This document shows positions 26,635 through 35,873 of a DNA stretch of 64,000 nucleotides, piece by piece. The stretch is from an uncultured Polaribacter sp. Lineage in GTDB: Bacteria; Bacteroidota; Bacteroidia; Flavobacteriales; Flavobacteriaceae. The DNA is taken from positions 1,178,001-1,242,000 of the forward strand of contig OX044355.1 of the NCBI GenBank assembly GCA_943846595.1, read 5' to 3'. Below the pieces are notes generated by a model. The model saw only the letters and a program-made list of their open reading frames with translations, was not told where the DNA came from and did not search any database. How positions within the stretch are numbered: the stretch's first letter is position 1; each line of letters opens with the position of its first letter. A program made the position numbers and the translations under genes.

Positions 26635-27759
26635 ATGAAAAAAGGTACTACAAGAAAAGGATTTGTTTTTAAAACATACGAAGCAGAAAATCAATCTCCT
26701 TTTGAAATGTTATTTGAAATTTTTAAAGAATTGATCACCCATACTTCGGGAGATTTTGATGAAGCCATTGATTGGTTACGTTCTTTAGATAAAGAATACA
26801 AACTGACAACCGAAGCCTATACAATTGACGATTTCATTGAAGATCTTACGAAAAAAGGATTCATAAAAAAGGAAATAGACGCCAATGGATTGGGCGCTAC
26901 AAAAATAACAGCCAAAACAGAACGTGCGATTCGACAACAGGCCTTAAATCATATTTTTGGGAAGATAAAAAGGAGTGGGTCTGGAAGTCATAAAAGCAAA
27001 TCCCCTGGAATAGGTGATGCGCAGACCGGCGATTTTAGAAATTACCAATTTGGCGATGCTTTGGATAAAGTTTCAATCACAGAGAGTATTCGAAACGCAC
27101 AGATTAACAACGGTATTGATGATTTTCATTTGACAGAAAACGATCTGGTGGTAGAAGAAACACTTCACAAAAGCCAAATGAGTACTGTTTTGATGATTGA
27201 CATCAGTCATTCGATGATCTTGTATGGTGAAGACAGAATTACCCCCGCCAAAAAAGTTGCAATGGCACTGGCGGAATTAATTACGACGCGATATCCAAAA
27301 GATACTTTAGATATTATTGTTTTCGGAAACGATGCTTGGTCTATTAAAATTAAAGATTTGCCGTACTTACAAGTGGGGCCTTACCATACAAACACGGTTG
27401 CCGGGTTAAATCTTGCGATGGATTTACTCAGAAGAAAACGAAATACCAACAAGCAAATTTTTATGATCACAGATGGGAAGCCAAGCTGTTTGCGCCTGCC
27501 CGATGGTCAATATTATAAAAACAGTAATGGATTGGATTCCTACATTGTCAATAAATGCTACGCCATGGCACAGCAGGCTAGAAAACTACACATTCCAATC
27601 ACCACTTTTATGATTGCAAAAGATCCATATCTCATGCAATTTGTAAGTGCATTTGCAAAAGCAAATCAAGGAAAAGCATTTTATACAGGTTTAAAAGGGT
27701 TGGGAGAAATGATTTTTGAGGATTATGAAACGAATCGGAAAAAGAATATTAAAGGATAA
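26635..27759 (+). CDS. VWA domain protein
   Basis: The 374-residue protein has a C-terminal von Willebrand factor A domain with the metal-binding MIDAS motif (MIDISHSM, DxSxS) and MITDGKP, preceded by about 160 residues that are mostly helical. It lies 47 bases before a AAA+ ATPase of the ChlI/MoxR type. VWA/AAA+ pairs act as a chaperone-like unit in metal insertion or protein remodelling; which target is served here is unknown. Confidence 0.88.
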   Translation: MKKGTTRKGFVFKTYEAENQSPFEMLFEIFKELITHTSGDFDEAIDWLRSLDKEYKLTTEAYTIDDFIEDLTKKGFIKKEIDANGLGATKITAKTERAIRQQALNHIFGKIKRSGSGSHKSKSPGIGDAQTGDFRNYQFGDALDKVSITESIRNAQINNGIDDFHLTENDLVVEETLHKSQMSTVLMIDISHSMILYGEDRITPAKKVAMALAELITTRYPKDTLDIIVFGNDAWSIKIKDLPYLQVGPYHTNTVAGLNLAMDLLRRKRNTNKQIFMITDGKPSCLRLPDGQYYKNSNGLDSYIVNKCYAMAQQARKLHIPITTFMIAKDPYLMQFVSAFAKANQGKAFYTGLKGLGEMIFEDYETNRKKNIKG

Positions 27760-27806
27760 AAAAAACAGGAACAGAACTGCAAAGTTTATTTCAGATACTA
27801 AAATAT

Positions 27807-29273
27807 ATGAACATAAGTAAGATTACAACATTAGGTGCATTAAAAAAGTCAGGATATCAATCAAAATCGATTAAAGAGGAGTTGAGAGAGAATCTAATTA
27901 GTAAAATGATGAGTAAGGAGACCGTATTTAAGGGTGTTCATGGATATGAAAATACAGTGATTCCAGAATTAGAGCGCGCAATTTTAAGCAAGCATAATAT
28001 TAATTTATTAGGGTTGCGAGGTCAGGCAAAAACACGATTGGCAAGATTAATGGTGAATTTGTTGGACGAATATATTCCGGTAGTTGAGGGATCTGAAATT
28101 AATGACGACCCGTTGTATCCAATTTCGAGATTTGCGACGGAGTTAATTGCGGAAAAAGGAGACGAAACACCAATTTTTTGGTTGCACAGATCGGCACGTT
28201 TTGCAGAAAAACTAGCAACTCCTGATGTAACGGTTGCAGATATTATTGGGGATGTAGATCCCATAAAAGCAGCAAACTTAAAACTGAGTTATGCCGATGA
28301 TCGCGTACTTCATTATGGAATGATTCCAAGAGCAAATCGATGCATCTTTGTAATTAATGAATTGCCAGATTTACAAGCCAGAATTCAGGTAGCACTGTTT
28401 AATATTTTACAAGAAGGAGATATTCAAATCAGAGGATTTAAGTTGCGGTTGCCACTTGACATGCAATTTGTATTTACAGCAAATCCAGAAGATTATACCA
28501 ATAGGGGGAGTATAGTAACGCCTCTTAAAGACCGTATTGGCTCTCAGATTTTAACACATTATCCCGAAGATATTGAAACTGCCAAGAAAATAACACAGCA
28601 AGAAACTCACCGAAGCGATGATCAACAAGTTGGGATTCAAGTTCCAGAGCTGGCCAAAGATTTGTTAGAACAAATTGTTTTTGAGGCAAGAGAAAGTGAA
28701 TACATCGATCCTAAAAGTGGAGTGAGTGCACGATTAAGTATTTCAGCTTATGAAAACCTATTAAGTACGGCAGAACGAAGAACTTTGCTTTCTGGTGAAG
28801 AAAAAACAATGCTTCGTTTGAGTGATTTTGATGGAATCATTCCAGCCATTACCGGAAAAGTAGAATTGGTCTATGAAGGAGAGCAAGAAGGCGCGCAAGT
28901 AGTTGCAGAAAATTTAATTAAGAAAGCGATTAAAACCTTATTTCCAACCTATTTCCCAGTCATTAAGAAATTGGAAAAGCAAGAAGATGAATCTCCTTAT
29001 GATGACATTGTTTCCTGGTTCTTTAATGCCGATGGAGATTTTGAGTTGTTGGATGAGTATACAGATACGGCCTACAAAAAGGAGCTCAATAAAATAAAAC
29101 CATTGGATGATTTCTTAGAGAAGTACCAGCCCAAGATGAATAAAAAAGACAGCTATTTCGTGAAAGAATTTGTGCTTTGGGCTTTGGTTGAATTTAAGAA
29201 GTTAAGCAAGCACAGATATGCAGAAGGAACTCAGTTTAAAGATCCTTACGGAAGTTTTATGAGCAGCCTGTAA
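27807..29273 (+). CDS. AAA+ ATPase of the ChlI/MoxR type
   Basis: The 488-residue ATPase has Walker A (GLRGQAKT, near residue 71), a Walker B-like segment with Asn in place of the usual Asp (CIFVINELPDL), and a sensor/arginine region around RGSIVTPLKDRIGS. Proteins like this are often annotated as magnesium chelatase subunit I, but there is no chlorophyll pathway here and the pair with the VWA gene points instead to a MoxR-type remodeller. A C-terminal helical part of about 120 residues is extra to the core. I recall INELPDL as typical of this subfamily, so the Asn is probably not a defect. Confidence 0.88.
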   Translation: MNISKITTLGALKKSGYQSKSIKEELRENLISKMMSKETVFKGVHGYENTVIPELERAILSKHNINLLGLRGQAKTRLARLMVNLLDEYIPVVEGSEINDDPLYPISRFATELIAEKGDETPIFWLHRSARFAEKLATPDVTVADIIGDVDPIKAANLKLSYADDRVLHYGMIPRANRCIFVINELPDLQARIQVALFNILQEGDIQIRGFKLRLPLDMQFVFTANPEDYTNRGSIVTPLKDRIGSQILTHYPEDIETAKKITQQETHRSDDQQVGIQVPELAKDLLEQIVFEARESEYIDPKSGVSARLSISAYENLLSTAERRTLLSGEEKTMLRLSDFDGIIPAITGKVELVYEGEQEGAQVVAENLIKKAIKTLFPTYFPVIKKLEKQEDESPYDDIVSWFFNADGDFELLDEYTDTAYKKELNKIKPLDDFLEKYQPKMNKKDSYFVKEFVLWALVEFKKLSKHRYAEGTQFKDPYGSFMSSL

Positions 29274-29277
29274 TGGC

Positions 29278-29853
29278 TTACCAGGTATTTCTAGATTTAA
29301 TATTTTTAGAACAAAGCCGAATTATTTCTGTAATTCGGTTTTTTCTTGTTACTTCCCTTTTTGCTTGATTGAGCCAATACAAATAGCTCTTTCTGTAGCT
29401 GGGTGCAAAACAATTGTAATTGTCGAAAGCGGTTTTGTTTTGATCGAATTCAATTTGTAAATCTTCTGGAACAACCCCTTTTTCAACAGTATCCAAAGCA
29501 GTCCAAGCACCATTTTGTTTTCCGATTTTGATACTATCTAAGCCACTTTGATGTAGTAATTTTTTTGTTTTTAATTCTTGAATATGTTTCTTGTTCAATG
29601 CACTCCATGCACTTTTTGGATTTCGTTTGCAGAAATATTGTCTTCGTTTTCCATTTCCTAAGCTTTTAACGGTAGCATCAATCCAACCAAAACACAGCGC
29701 TACTTTTACAGCTTCTTCCCATCGCATCGATGCTTCTTCGTTCTCTACTTTATAAAAGATCAAATAGATGCCTTCTGATGTGGCATGATTTTCAGACAAC
29801 CAATTTCGCCATTCGGAATCATTTTTAAAATAAAATGATTCCTTCTTTTGCAT
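29278..29853 (-). CDS. YdeI/OmpD-associated family protein
   Basis: The 191-residue protein has the features of the YdeI family: a DUF1801-like N-terminal part with WRNWLSENHATSEGIYLIFYK and WIDATVKSLGNGKRRQYF, followed by the bacteriocin-protection/YdeI C-terminal helices. The role is unclear. It begins on the last base of the M28 peptidase gene and is likely co-transcribed with it. Confidence 0.82.
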   Translation of the reverse strand: MQKKESFYFKNDSEWRNWLSENHATSEGIYLIFYKVENEEASMRWEEAVKVALCFGWIDATVKSLGNGKRRQYFCKRNPKSAWSALNKKHIQELKTKKLLHQSGLDSIKIGKQNGAWTALDTVEKGVVPEDLQIEFDQNKTAFDNYNCFAPSYRKSYLYWLNQAKREVTRKNRITEIIRLCSKNIKSRNTW

Positions 29854-31178
29854 TATCGCATAATTTTGTTTGGAAAAACAACAACACTTTCATGACCGTT
29901 TTCGCCTACAGCAGCAACACCAAAAAAGAAATTATCAATTACAATTCCGTCCAAAGTAAATTTGGTTTCTTCCACATATCGGCTATGGTCCCAAGTAGGA
30001 GAGGTGGTATCTCTCCAGTAGATTTTATATCCTTTGGCACCGTTGACTTTATTCCATTTCAATTTTGCAGAGGCTTGCACAATTCCACCAATTGCAACCA
30101 TTTCTGGTGCTGGAGGTGCCAATGCTAAACTTGCCATTGTAATTGCATTTACAGCGGTTAATTTTTTTGCATATCCAAAATTCACATGCTCAAAGGTATC
30201 GCCATATGCAATGCCGTTTTCTGTTCTAATATCCTGATGTTGCTGTGTATAGTTTTCATGCGCTTCCATAATTCTAATTCCTGCATAGCCTAAATCATTG
30301 AAAGGCCTGTGATGTCCTCCTCGACCAAAACGATCTAATCGATAAATCATCATTGGATTCATTTCGGGCATGTAAGTACGAACTGTTTTATGTGTGTATC
30401 TGGCCAATTGACGTGAGATTCCGTCTACTTCGCCGCCATAAAAACGGCGCATTCTTCTTTGTCTTTCTGTTTCATTCGCTGGAACAGGTTCTGAAAAAAT
30501 TCTGAAGGCCCTATTGTCGATCACACCATCAACTCCGGTAATGTTTCCAATCATATCATTGTTTAAAATACCAATGATTTCCCACCCTTTTTCTTTGGCA
30601 TATTTTGCCAGCCCTGTTCCGCCAAACAAGCCTTGTTCTTCTCCAGACAATCCTACATAGATAATACTACTTTCAAATTGGTATTTAGATAAAACTCTTG
30701 CAGCCTCTATGGTTCCTGCCATTCCAGAGGCATTGTCATTGGCTCCGGGTGCATCTTTTGTGAAATTAGCCCCATCACTATTTCTGGAGTCAATATCTCC
30801 ACTCATAATGATGTATTTGTTTGGGTATTTTGTTCCTTTTTGAATGGCAACCACATTGACAACCCAAGTATCACGCGGAACTCTTTTGCTCATTTGGGTA
30901 GTTACAAGGTCTTTTTGATAAAAGACATCGATGCAATCGTCACAATCTTTAGAAATATCTTCAAAAGTATTTTTAATCCAACGTCTGGCAGCTCCAATCC
31001 CTCGAGATGCAGATAACGTATCTGAAAAAGTATTTCGGGTACCAAATTCCGTCAATGTTTTTACATCAGCTTTAATTCGATCTTCAGAAACAGCTTCGAT
31101 AATATCATATATTTTTTGATCTGTTTGGCTTAGTAGTGTTGTAGTGGTAAATAAAAACAAAAGGTATAAGTACTTCAT
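29853..31178 (-). CDS. Exported M28 family metallopeptidase
   Basis: The 441-residue protein has a signal peptide (MKYLYLLFLFTTTTLLSQ), an M28 catalytic domain with the ligands APGANDNASG, SGEEQGLFG and ILNNDMIGN, and a C-terminal fibronectin type III-like domain from about residue 350. The usual first metal ligand motif (GHYDS) reads GDIDSRNSD, in which the His is Asp. It is probably an aminopeptidase or glutaminyl-type exopeptidase at the cell surface. Confidence 0.85.
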   Translation of the reverse strand: MKYLYLLFLFTTTTLLSQTDQKIYDIIEAVSEDRIKADVKTLTEFGTRNTFSDTLSASRGIGAARRWIKNTFEDISKDCDDCIDVFYQKDLVTTQMSKRVPRDTWVVNVVAIQKGTKYPNKYIIMSGDIDSRNSDGANFTKDAPGANDNASGMAGTIEAARVLSKYQFESSIIYVGLSGEEQGLFGGTGLAKYAKEKGWEIIGILNNDMIGNITGVDGVIDNRAFRIFSEPVPANETERQRRMRRFYGGEVDGISRQLARYTHKTVRTYMPEMNPMMIYRLDRFGRGGHHRPFNDLGYAGIRIMEAHENYTQQHQDIRTENGIAYGDTFEHVNFGYAKKLTAVNAITMASLALAPPAPEMVAIGGIVQASAKLKWNKVNGAKGYKIYWRDTTSPTWDHSRYVEETKFTLDGIVIDNFFFGVAAVGENGHESVVVFPNKIMR

Positions 31179-31236
31179 AAGATGGTGTTGTTTGAAACAA
31201 AAAGTTTAAAGATACAGCATTTTTAAATCTTTTCGG

Positions 31237-32100
31237 CTAGGTGGTTTGTAAGTGAAGTAAAAAAGCGCCAAAAGAAATCACACCAATCGCAATCCAATCG
31301 GTAACTTTTATTTTTTCTTTAAAAAAATAGGCACTAAATAAAATAGTGGTCAATGGACTGGCTAAAAATAAAACCCCAGAAATGATTGGGTTTGTAATTT
31401 CTAATCCTAAAAAACTAAAAAAAAGGCCCAATAGAATAACGATACTCATGAGTAAAACACGATAGAAATATTTTTGAAATATTGATAGTAATTGAATAGA
31501 ACTTCTTCTTTTTCTTCTTTCTAAAAAAAGAAGAACTATACCACAAATAAAAACAAGTACTTCTTGATTTGCAATGATTAATATTACAGGGATTTTTTGA
31601 TTTAAGTTTTCCCAATTAAGGATTGCAGCCGTGCCGAAACAGAGGGTCATTAGAACTAGTAATAGATGATGCTTTAAATTGATTTTTAAGGTACTTTTCT
31701 TTTTGGTGTATATGTAAAAGATAAAACCTATTGTAATGATGAAAATACCTAGAAAAGAAGATTTTATATCCAATTCTTTAAAAATCCATAAATATAATGT
31801 TGTAAAGATTATACCTAATAAATTATAAATAGCTGCCCATTGCAAGGATGCTTTTTTGTAGAGGGTTAGCATACTGAAGAGGCCAACAAGGCCTAGTATA
31901 GCTGTGGTTAATGTTCTTGAAATTTGAATAAAACTAAATTCTGTTAAATCGTGAAAGTAAAAAAGAAAACTAATTGCCAATATACTCGTAAAAAAAGACC
32001 TGTAGGTCATTAACAAACTAACTGAAATGTTCAATAGATTTTTTTTCCATAAAACATTGTTAAAAGAAAATAGAAGCATCGCTAATATGAGGTAGATCAT
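31237..32100 (-). CDS. DMT/EamA family transporter
   Basis: The 287-residue protein is a chain of about ten membrane helices in two EamA repeats (residues about 1-135 and 145-287), the layout of drug/metabolite transporters. No motif tells the substrate. It lies 15 bases after the 435-residue helical protein gene on the minus strand and is likely co-transcribed with it. Confidence 0.85.
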   Translation of the reverse strand: MIYLILAMLLFSFNNVLWKKNLLNISVSLLMTYRSFFTSILAISFLFYFHDLTEFSFIQISRTLTTAILGLVGLFSMLTLYKKASLQWAAIYNLLGIIFTTLYLWIFKELDIKSSFLGIFIITIGFIFYIYTKKKSTLKINLKHHLLLVLMTLCFGTAAILNWENLNQKIPVILIIANQEVLVFICGIVLLFLERRKRRSSIQLLSIFQKYFYRVLLMSIVILLGLFFSFLGLEITNPIISGVLFLASPLTTILFSAYFFKEKIKVTDWIAIGVISFGAFLLHLQTT

Positions 32101-32115
32101 TTGGGGTGCTTATTC

Positions 32116-33423
32116 CTATACTTGTGAGGAGATTGAGAAATTCATGAGGACTTGATTGAATTTTGTAAACTTTGTTTTTTGAATAAGATTTTCTAAAATA
32201 AGTTGTATTTTTTTATTGTCGTCTTTGGCATTCTTTAAATAGGTTATTTGCAACTTCGTTTGATAATAAAATAGGGACACATAATCGCTATAGCTCAACT
32301 CTACTTTTTCGAGCTCTACAAGATTTAAGTTTATTTGTGCCATGGTTAAGTCGCCTTTTTCAATATTTAAGTTCGCCATTGCAATTAAAGAAAGGGCATG
32401 CCCTGTTTTTGAAGACCAACGGTCCATTTCAAGAATTTCTTCATAAAATGCATCTAATAATTTATTTAAAAAAGCAAAGTTTTTCTTAAAAATAAGACTG
32501 GGTATTATTTCTTCTAATAAAAACGAAATCTCATATACGCTGTTTTTCTTTATACTTTTTTTACAATCGAAAATGATTTTCTTTTCAATATTTGAATCTC
32601 TACCTTTGGACTTTAAAAGTAAATACGCATAGTACCGACCTTTCAATACTGGGTGAAAAGTATCAAATTTAGCAGGTTTTTTGATTTCTATATGAAGGTA
32701 TTCTTTTGAAGAATAAAATTTCCAATAAAACCGCATTAATTTAACAAAAAGAATATCATCTTCTTTTTTACTTTGTTGTTTAATAATCGTTAGTATTTTT
32801 GCGTATTTGTTATGTAGGTTCGAATAGTCTATAAAAAGTAGGGGAACATTATTCCGGAAACTATCATATTTTACAAGTCTTTTGTAGATGTTAAATGCGT
32901 CTTTTTTATCAATTCGATAAAGGCTTAAAGAGACGATGGTAGCAAATTTCAAACTGTTGCTTTCAGAAATACCATTGTATGGAATTTTTTTCACAATCTC
33001 CTCCAATGTTTTGATGTTTTTACGTTCAATAAAATAGGAGAAAAAATAAGCGAAATATACAGTGTTGGCAGCATTTAAAAGTCCAATACGTAAAATTTCG
33101 ATATCTTCGCTTGTTACCGTATTTGTAGATTGTATTCTTTGTAGATTTTGTTGAAAGTACCAATTATCATAATTGCTAATATTACTCTTGTAAGCACTGT
33201 AAGAACTAGAACCGAGATAAACGGCTAGAATATTTAGTGTGCTGATGCTTGGTTCTGTTTTTTCTAAAAAACCAAAAAGTCTTCGAAGGGTATTAAAGCC
33301 AATACTTAGCTTTGAGTTTTCTTCGATTTCTTCTTTTAAAAAACGTAAGTCTCTACTTTTATTTACTGTTATCTTTGATTTCTTTTGAACATCAAGTAAT
33401 AACTGTGCATAATCATTCTGCAT
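32116..33423 (-). CDS. Large helical protein with HTH-like N-terminus
   Basis: I do not recognise a named family. The first 75 residues contain KLSIGFNTLRRLFGFLEK and STLNILAVYLGSSSYSAY, a pattern shared by many Bacteroidota proteins that looks like a helix-turn-helix of phage-repressor type, though not demonstrated. The remaining ~360 residues are predicted helical, with short repeats suggesting TPR-like packing. No membrane segment or signal is evident. It may be a regulator. It precedes the DMT transporter gene. Confidence 0.5.
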   Translation of the reverse strand: MQNDYAQLLLDVQKKSKITVNKSRDLRFLKEEIEENSKLSIGFNTLRRLFGFLEKTEPSISTLNILAVYLGSSSYSAYKSNISNYDNWYFQQNLQRIQSTNTVTSEDIEILRIGLLNAANTVYFAYFFSYFIERKNIKTLEEIVKKIPYNGISESNSLKFATIVSLSLYRIDKKDAFNIYKRLVKYDSFRNNVPLLFIDYSNLHNKYAKILTIIKQQSKKEDDILFVKLMRFYWKFYSSKEYLHIEIKKPAKFDTFHPVLKGRYYAYLLLKSKGRDSNIEKKIIFDCKKSIKKNSVYEISFLLEEIIPSLIFKKNFAFLNKLLDAFYEEILEMDRWSSKTGHALSLIAMANLNIEKGDLTMAQINLNLVELEKVELSYSDYVSLFYYQTKLQITYLKNAKDDNKKIQLILENLIQKTKFTKFNQVLMNFSISSQV

Positions 33424-33533
33424 TAAGTCATAATTAGGGGTGATTCAAATATACATAATTTAAATTTTAAGGTGTTAGTTTTTGAAAATTAAGCTTGGGC
33501 TATGAAAGGGCTAGGTGTAGCTTGAAATTTGAA

Positions 33534-33637
33534 TATATTTGTAGACCTTTATGATTGTTATTGAACTCAAAACACAATCAGTAATTGAATGAAAAAGAAG
33601 ACTAAGGAAACTTTCACTACTCGTGAAAGTTTTTTTT
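33534..33637 (+). ncRNA. Candidate small RNA or leader-peptide transcript
   Basis: The plus strand carries TATATTTG (33534-33541), an exact -7 box, and 67 bases later a 10-bp perfect stem (AAACTTTCAC / GTGAAAGTTT) with a 5-base loop and a T8 tract. The predicted transcript is about 85-90 bases from near 33548. No TTG stands at the usual distance. No recognised RNA family. Confidence 0.35.
33608..33637 (+). terminator. Plus-strand terminator with no plus-strand gene
   Basis: A 10-bp stem (33608-33617 with 33623-33632) is followed by a run of T. Both flanking genes are on the minus strand and there is no annotated plus-strand gene before it. Confidence 0.6.
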
Positions 33638-33696
33638 GTCATAATTTTAAGTATTTTTTGAAACTCTCTTTTTCAACGAATTATTTAAAAAATTAA

Positions 33697-33728
33697 AAAG
33701 CTCCTTTGTGAAAACAAAGGAGCTTTTA
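33697..33728 (-). terminator. htpG terminator
   Basis: A perfect 14-bp stem, AAAAGCTCCTTTGT / ACAAAGGAGCTTTT, with a 4-base loop lies 40 bases past the htpG stop. Its A and T flanks allow termination in either direction. Confidence 0.9.
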
Positions 33729-33767
33729 TTTTTATTTACTACTTGCGCGTAGGATTGAAAATGCTAA

Positions 33768-35678
33768 TTACTTGATCAACTCGTAAGAGCGTTTGATAAA
33801 ATTAGTCAATTCTTCACCATGTAAAAGGTTTTGAGATAATTTAGCCAAATCAAAAGCTTGTGAAATTAAGTGTTTCTGCGCTTTTTCATCGGTATTGTTT
33901 AAGATGTCAGCAACTAATGGACTGTTGGTGTTTACTACCAAATTGTACATGTCTGGAAAATTCCCCATTCCCATCATTCCACCACCACCAGAAGCTTGCA
34001 TTTCTTTCATTCTTCGCATGAATTCTGGAACGGTAATCATAAACGGAGATGCAGCAGAATCCATCGCTTCTAATTGTACTGTATAGGTTTCTTTTGGAAT
34101 TGCAGCTTCAATAATTGGTTTTAAGGTTGCTGTTTCCTCGTCAGATAATTTTGAAATTACAGTTTCATCTTTTTTGATTAAATTATCTACATGATCTGAA
34201 TCTACACGTGTAAATTTTACCTTTCCGTCTCCACCTTCTAGTTTCTGCATTAAGTGAGAAATAATTGGAGAATCTAATACAAGAACTTCATATCCTTTTG
34301 CAGTTACCTCTTGTATGTAACTGTGTTGTGCGTCTTTGTTAGAAGCATATAATAGGACGTGGTTTCCGTCTTTATCGGTTTGATTCTCCTTTGTTTTTTC
34401 AATCAATTCATCAAAAGTGAGATATGAATCATTAACGGTTGGATATAAGGCAAATTTCTTGGCTTTGTCAAAGAATTTATCTTCAGACAACATTCCATAT
34501 TCAATAATTACTTTAATATCATTCCATTTTTGTTCAAAATCAGCTCTGTCTTTTTTGAATAATGACACCAATTTATCACCTACTTTTTTGGTGATATATC
34601 CCGATATTTTTTTAACAGCACCATCTGCTTGTAGGTATGACCTTGAGACATTTAAAGGGATGTCTGGAGAATCAATAACTCCTTTTAGCATTTGTAAAAA
34701 GTCTGGGACAATTCCTTCCACATTGTCGGTAACATATACTTGATTTTGGTATAATTGGATTTTGTCTTTTTGCATATCCATTGAGGGACTTAACTTTGGG
34801 AAGAACAAGATCCCTGTTAGGTTGAATGGATAATCTACATTTAAATGAATGTGAAATAAGGATTCTTCAAATTGTGTAGGATACAATTCTCTATAAAAGT
34901 TAGTATAATCTTCATCACTTAAGTCAGCAGGCTTTTTGTTCCAAGCTGGGTTGGTATTGTTGATGATTTTATCAACTGTAATTTGCTTGTGGGCTTCTGT
35001 AGTTTCTTTTCCGTCTTTATCTTTTGTTGTTGCTGGAGAAAATTCGGGATCGTTTATTTGCTCGGTTCCAAATTTAATTGGCACTTGGTTAAAACGGTTG
35101 TATTTATTTAGTAATCCTTCTATTTTAGCGTCCTCTAGGAAGTCCAATGAATCTTCTGCAATGTGTAAAACAATTTCTGTTCCTCTGTCAGCTTTGTCAT
35201 GTTCAACTAGGGTGTATTCTGGTGATCCATCACAACTCCAGTGTGCCGCAGGAGCATCTTTAAAAGATTTTGAATAAATGTCTACTTTTTCAGCAACCAT
35301 AAAAGCAGAGTAAAAGCCCAATCCGAAATGCCCAATGACACCTGTTTCATTTTTGTCGTCTTTGTATTTCTCTAAAAACTCTTCAGCACCAGAAAATGCA
35401 ATTTGGTTGATGTATTTTTCAACCTCGTCCATTGTCATTCCAAGTCCTTGATCCTTTATGGTGAGTGTTTTTGCTTTCTTATCAATGCTAATTTCAATTT
35501 TAGCATCTCCCAGTTCTGTCTTCGCTTCTCCTATAGAAATTAAGTGCTTTAATTTTGTGGTTGCATCTGTTCCATTTGAAATTAATTCACGTAAAAAAAT
35601 CTCGTGATCTGAGTATAAGAATTTTTTAATCAGGGGAAAAATATTTTCTACTGATACATTAATGTTTCCTTTTGCCAT
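33768..35678 (-). CDS. htpG: Molecular chaperone HtpG (Hsp90)
   Basis: This ATP-dependent chaperone works on partly folded cytoplasmic proteins. The 636-residue protein has the N-terminal GHKL ATPase with FLRELISNGTDA, KDQGLGMTMDEV and IGHFGLGFYSAF, the middle domain with LNVSRSYLQAD, and a C-terminal dimerisation region. The start is ATG 35678 (MAKGNINVSV); the frame remains open upstream to 35843 but that part has no homology-like content. A -7 box (TAGGTTTG) is at 35735-35742, and an inverted repeat lies directly upstream of it. Confidence 0.97.
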   Translation of the reverse strand: MAKGNINVSVENIFPLIKKFLYSDHEIFLRELISNGTDATTKLKHLISIGEAKTELGDAKIEISIDKKAKTLTIKDQGLGMTMDEVEKYINQIAFSGAEEFLEKYKDDKNETGVIGHFGLGFYSAFMVAEKVDIYSKSFKDAPAAHWSCDGSPEYTLVEHDKADRGTEIVLHIAEDSLDFLEDAKIEGLLNKYNRFNQVPIKFGTEQINDPEFSPATTKDKDGKETTEAHKQITVDKIINNTNPAWNKKPADLSDEDYTNFYRELYPTQFEESLFHIHLNVDYPFNLTGILFFPKLSPSMDMQKDKIQLYQNQVYVTDNVEGIVPDFLQMLKGVIDSPDIPLNVSRSYLQADGAVKKISGYITKKVGDKLVSLFKKDRADFEQKWNDIKVIIEYGMLSEDKFFDKAKKFALYPTVNDSYLTFDELIEKTKENQTDKDGNHVLLYASNKDAQHSYIQEVTAKGYEVLVLDSPIISHLMQKLEGGDGKVKFTRVDSDHVDNLIKKDETVISKLSDEETATLKPIIEAAIPKETYTVQLEAMDSAASPFMITVPEFMRRMKEMQASGGGGMMGMGNFPDMYNLVVNTNSPLVADILNNTDEKAQKHLISQAFDLAKLSQNLLHGEELTNFIKRSYELIK

Positions 35679-35734
35679 TTTATGTATGTTTTGTTTTTTT
35701 GTTAGTATTTTCCTACTACAGTCAAATAAAATAC

Positions 35735-35788
35735 CAAACCTATTATTGTGACAAGATGACAGCCTTTCTACTGCTTTTCTGACTTGTC
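35735..35788 (-). promoter_or_regulatory. htpG promoter with adjoining inverted repeat
   Basis: TAGGTTTG (minus, 35735-35742) matches the -7 consensus. Directly upstream an imperfect inverted repeat has GACAAG (35750-35755) opposite CTTGTC (35783-35788), and the near arm carries TGTCA twice on the minus strand. This could be a heat-shock operator. Confidence 0.4.
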
Positions 35789-35821
35789 GTTCGATTGAGG
35801 TACTGTATAGACAAAATTCAC

Positions 35822-35829
35822 TATTTTTG
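35822..35829 (+). promoter_or_regulatory. -7 box of the KAS III gene
   Basis: TATTTTTG matches TAnnTTTG exactly, 44 bases upstream of ATG 35874. A TTG at 35795-35797 is 24 bases upstream, slightly longer than usual. Confidence 0.5.
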
Positions 35830-35873
35830 CTGTTTAGAGTCAATCAAATAATTAATTTATAGACCGCTATAGT

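Larger units (their letters stand above)
33424..33767. other. Intergenic region with candidate small RNA and htpG terminator
   Basis: This is the only gap above 300 bases. It holds the htpG terminator (33697-33728) and a plus-strand unit of unknown purpose: a perfect -7 box (TATATTTG, 33534-33541) followed by a strong hairpin terminator (33608-33637). A short peptide frame (13 codons from 33551) overlaps by ATGA a second short frame from 33589. The rest shows no gene. Confidence 0.6.

Noticed and set aside
27807..29273. Magnesium chelatase subunit
   Set aside because: The ATPase is similar in fold, but no chlorophyll genes are present and the pairing is with a VWA protein of the MoxR-type arrangement.
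35679..35843. Upstream extension of htpG
   Set aside because: The open frame continues to 35843, but the ATG at 35678 gives the normal HtpG N-terminus and the extension overlaps the promoter.
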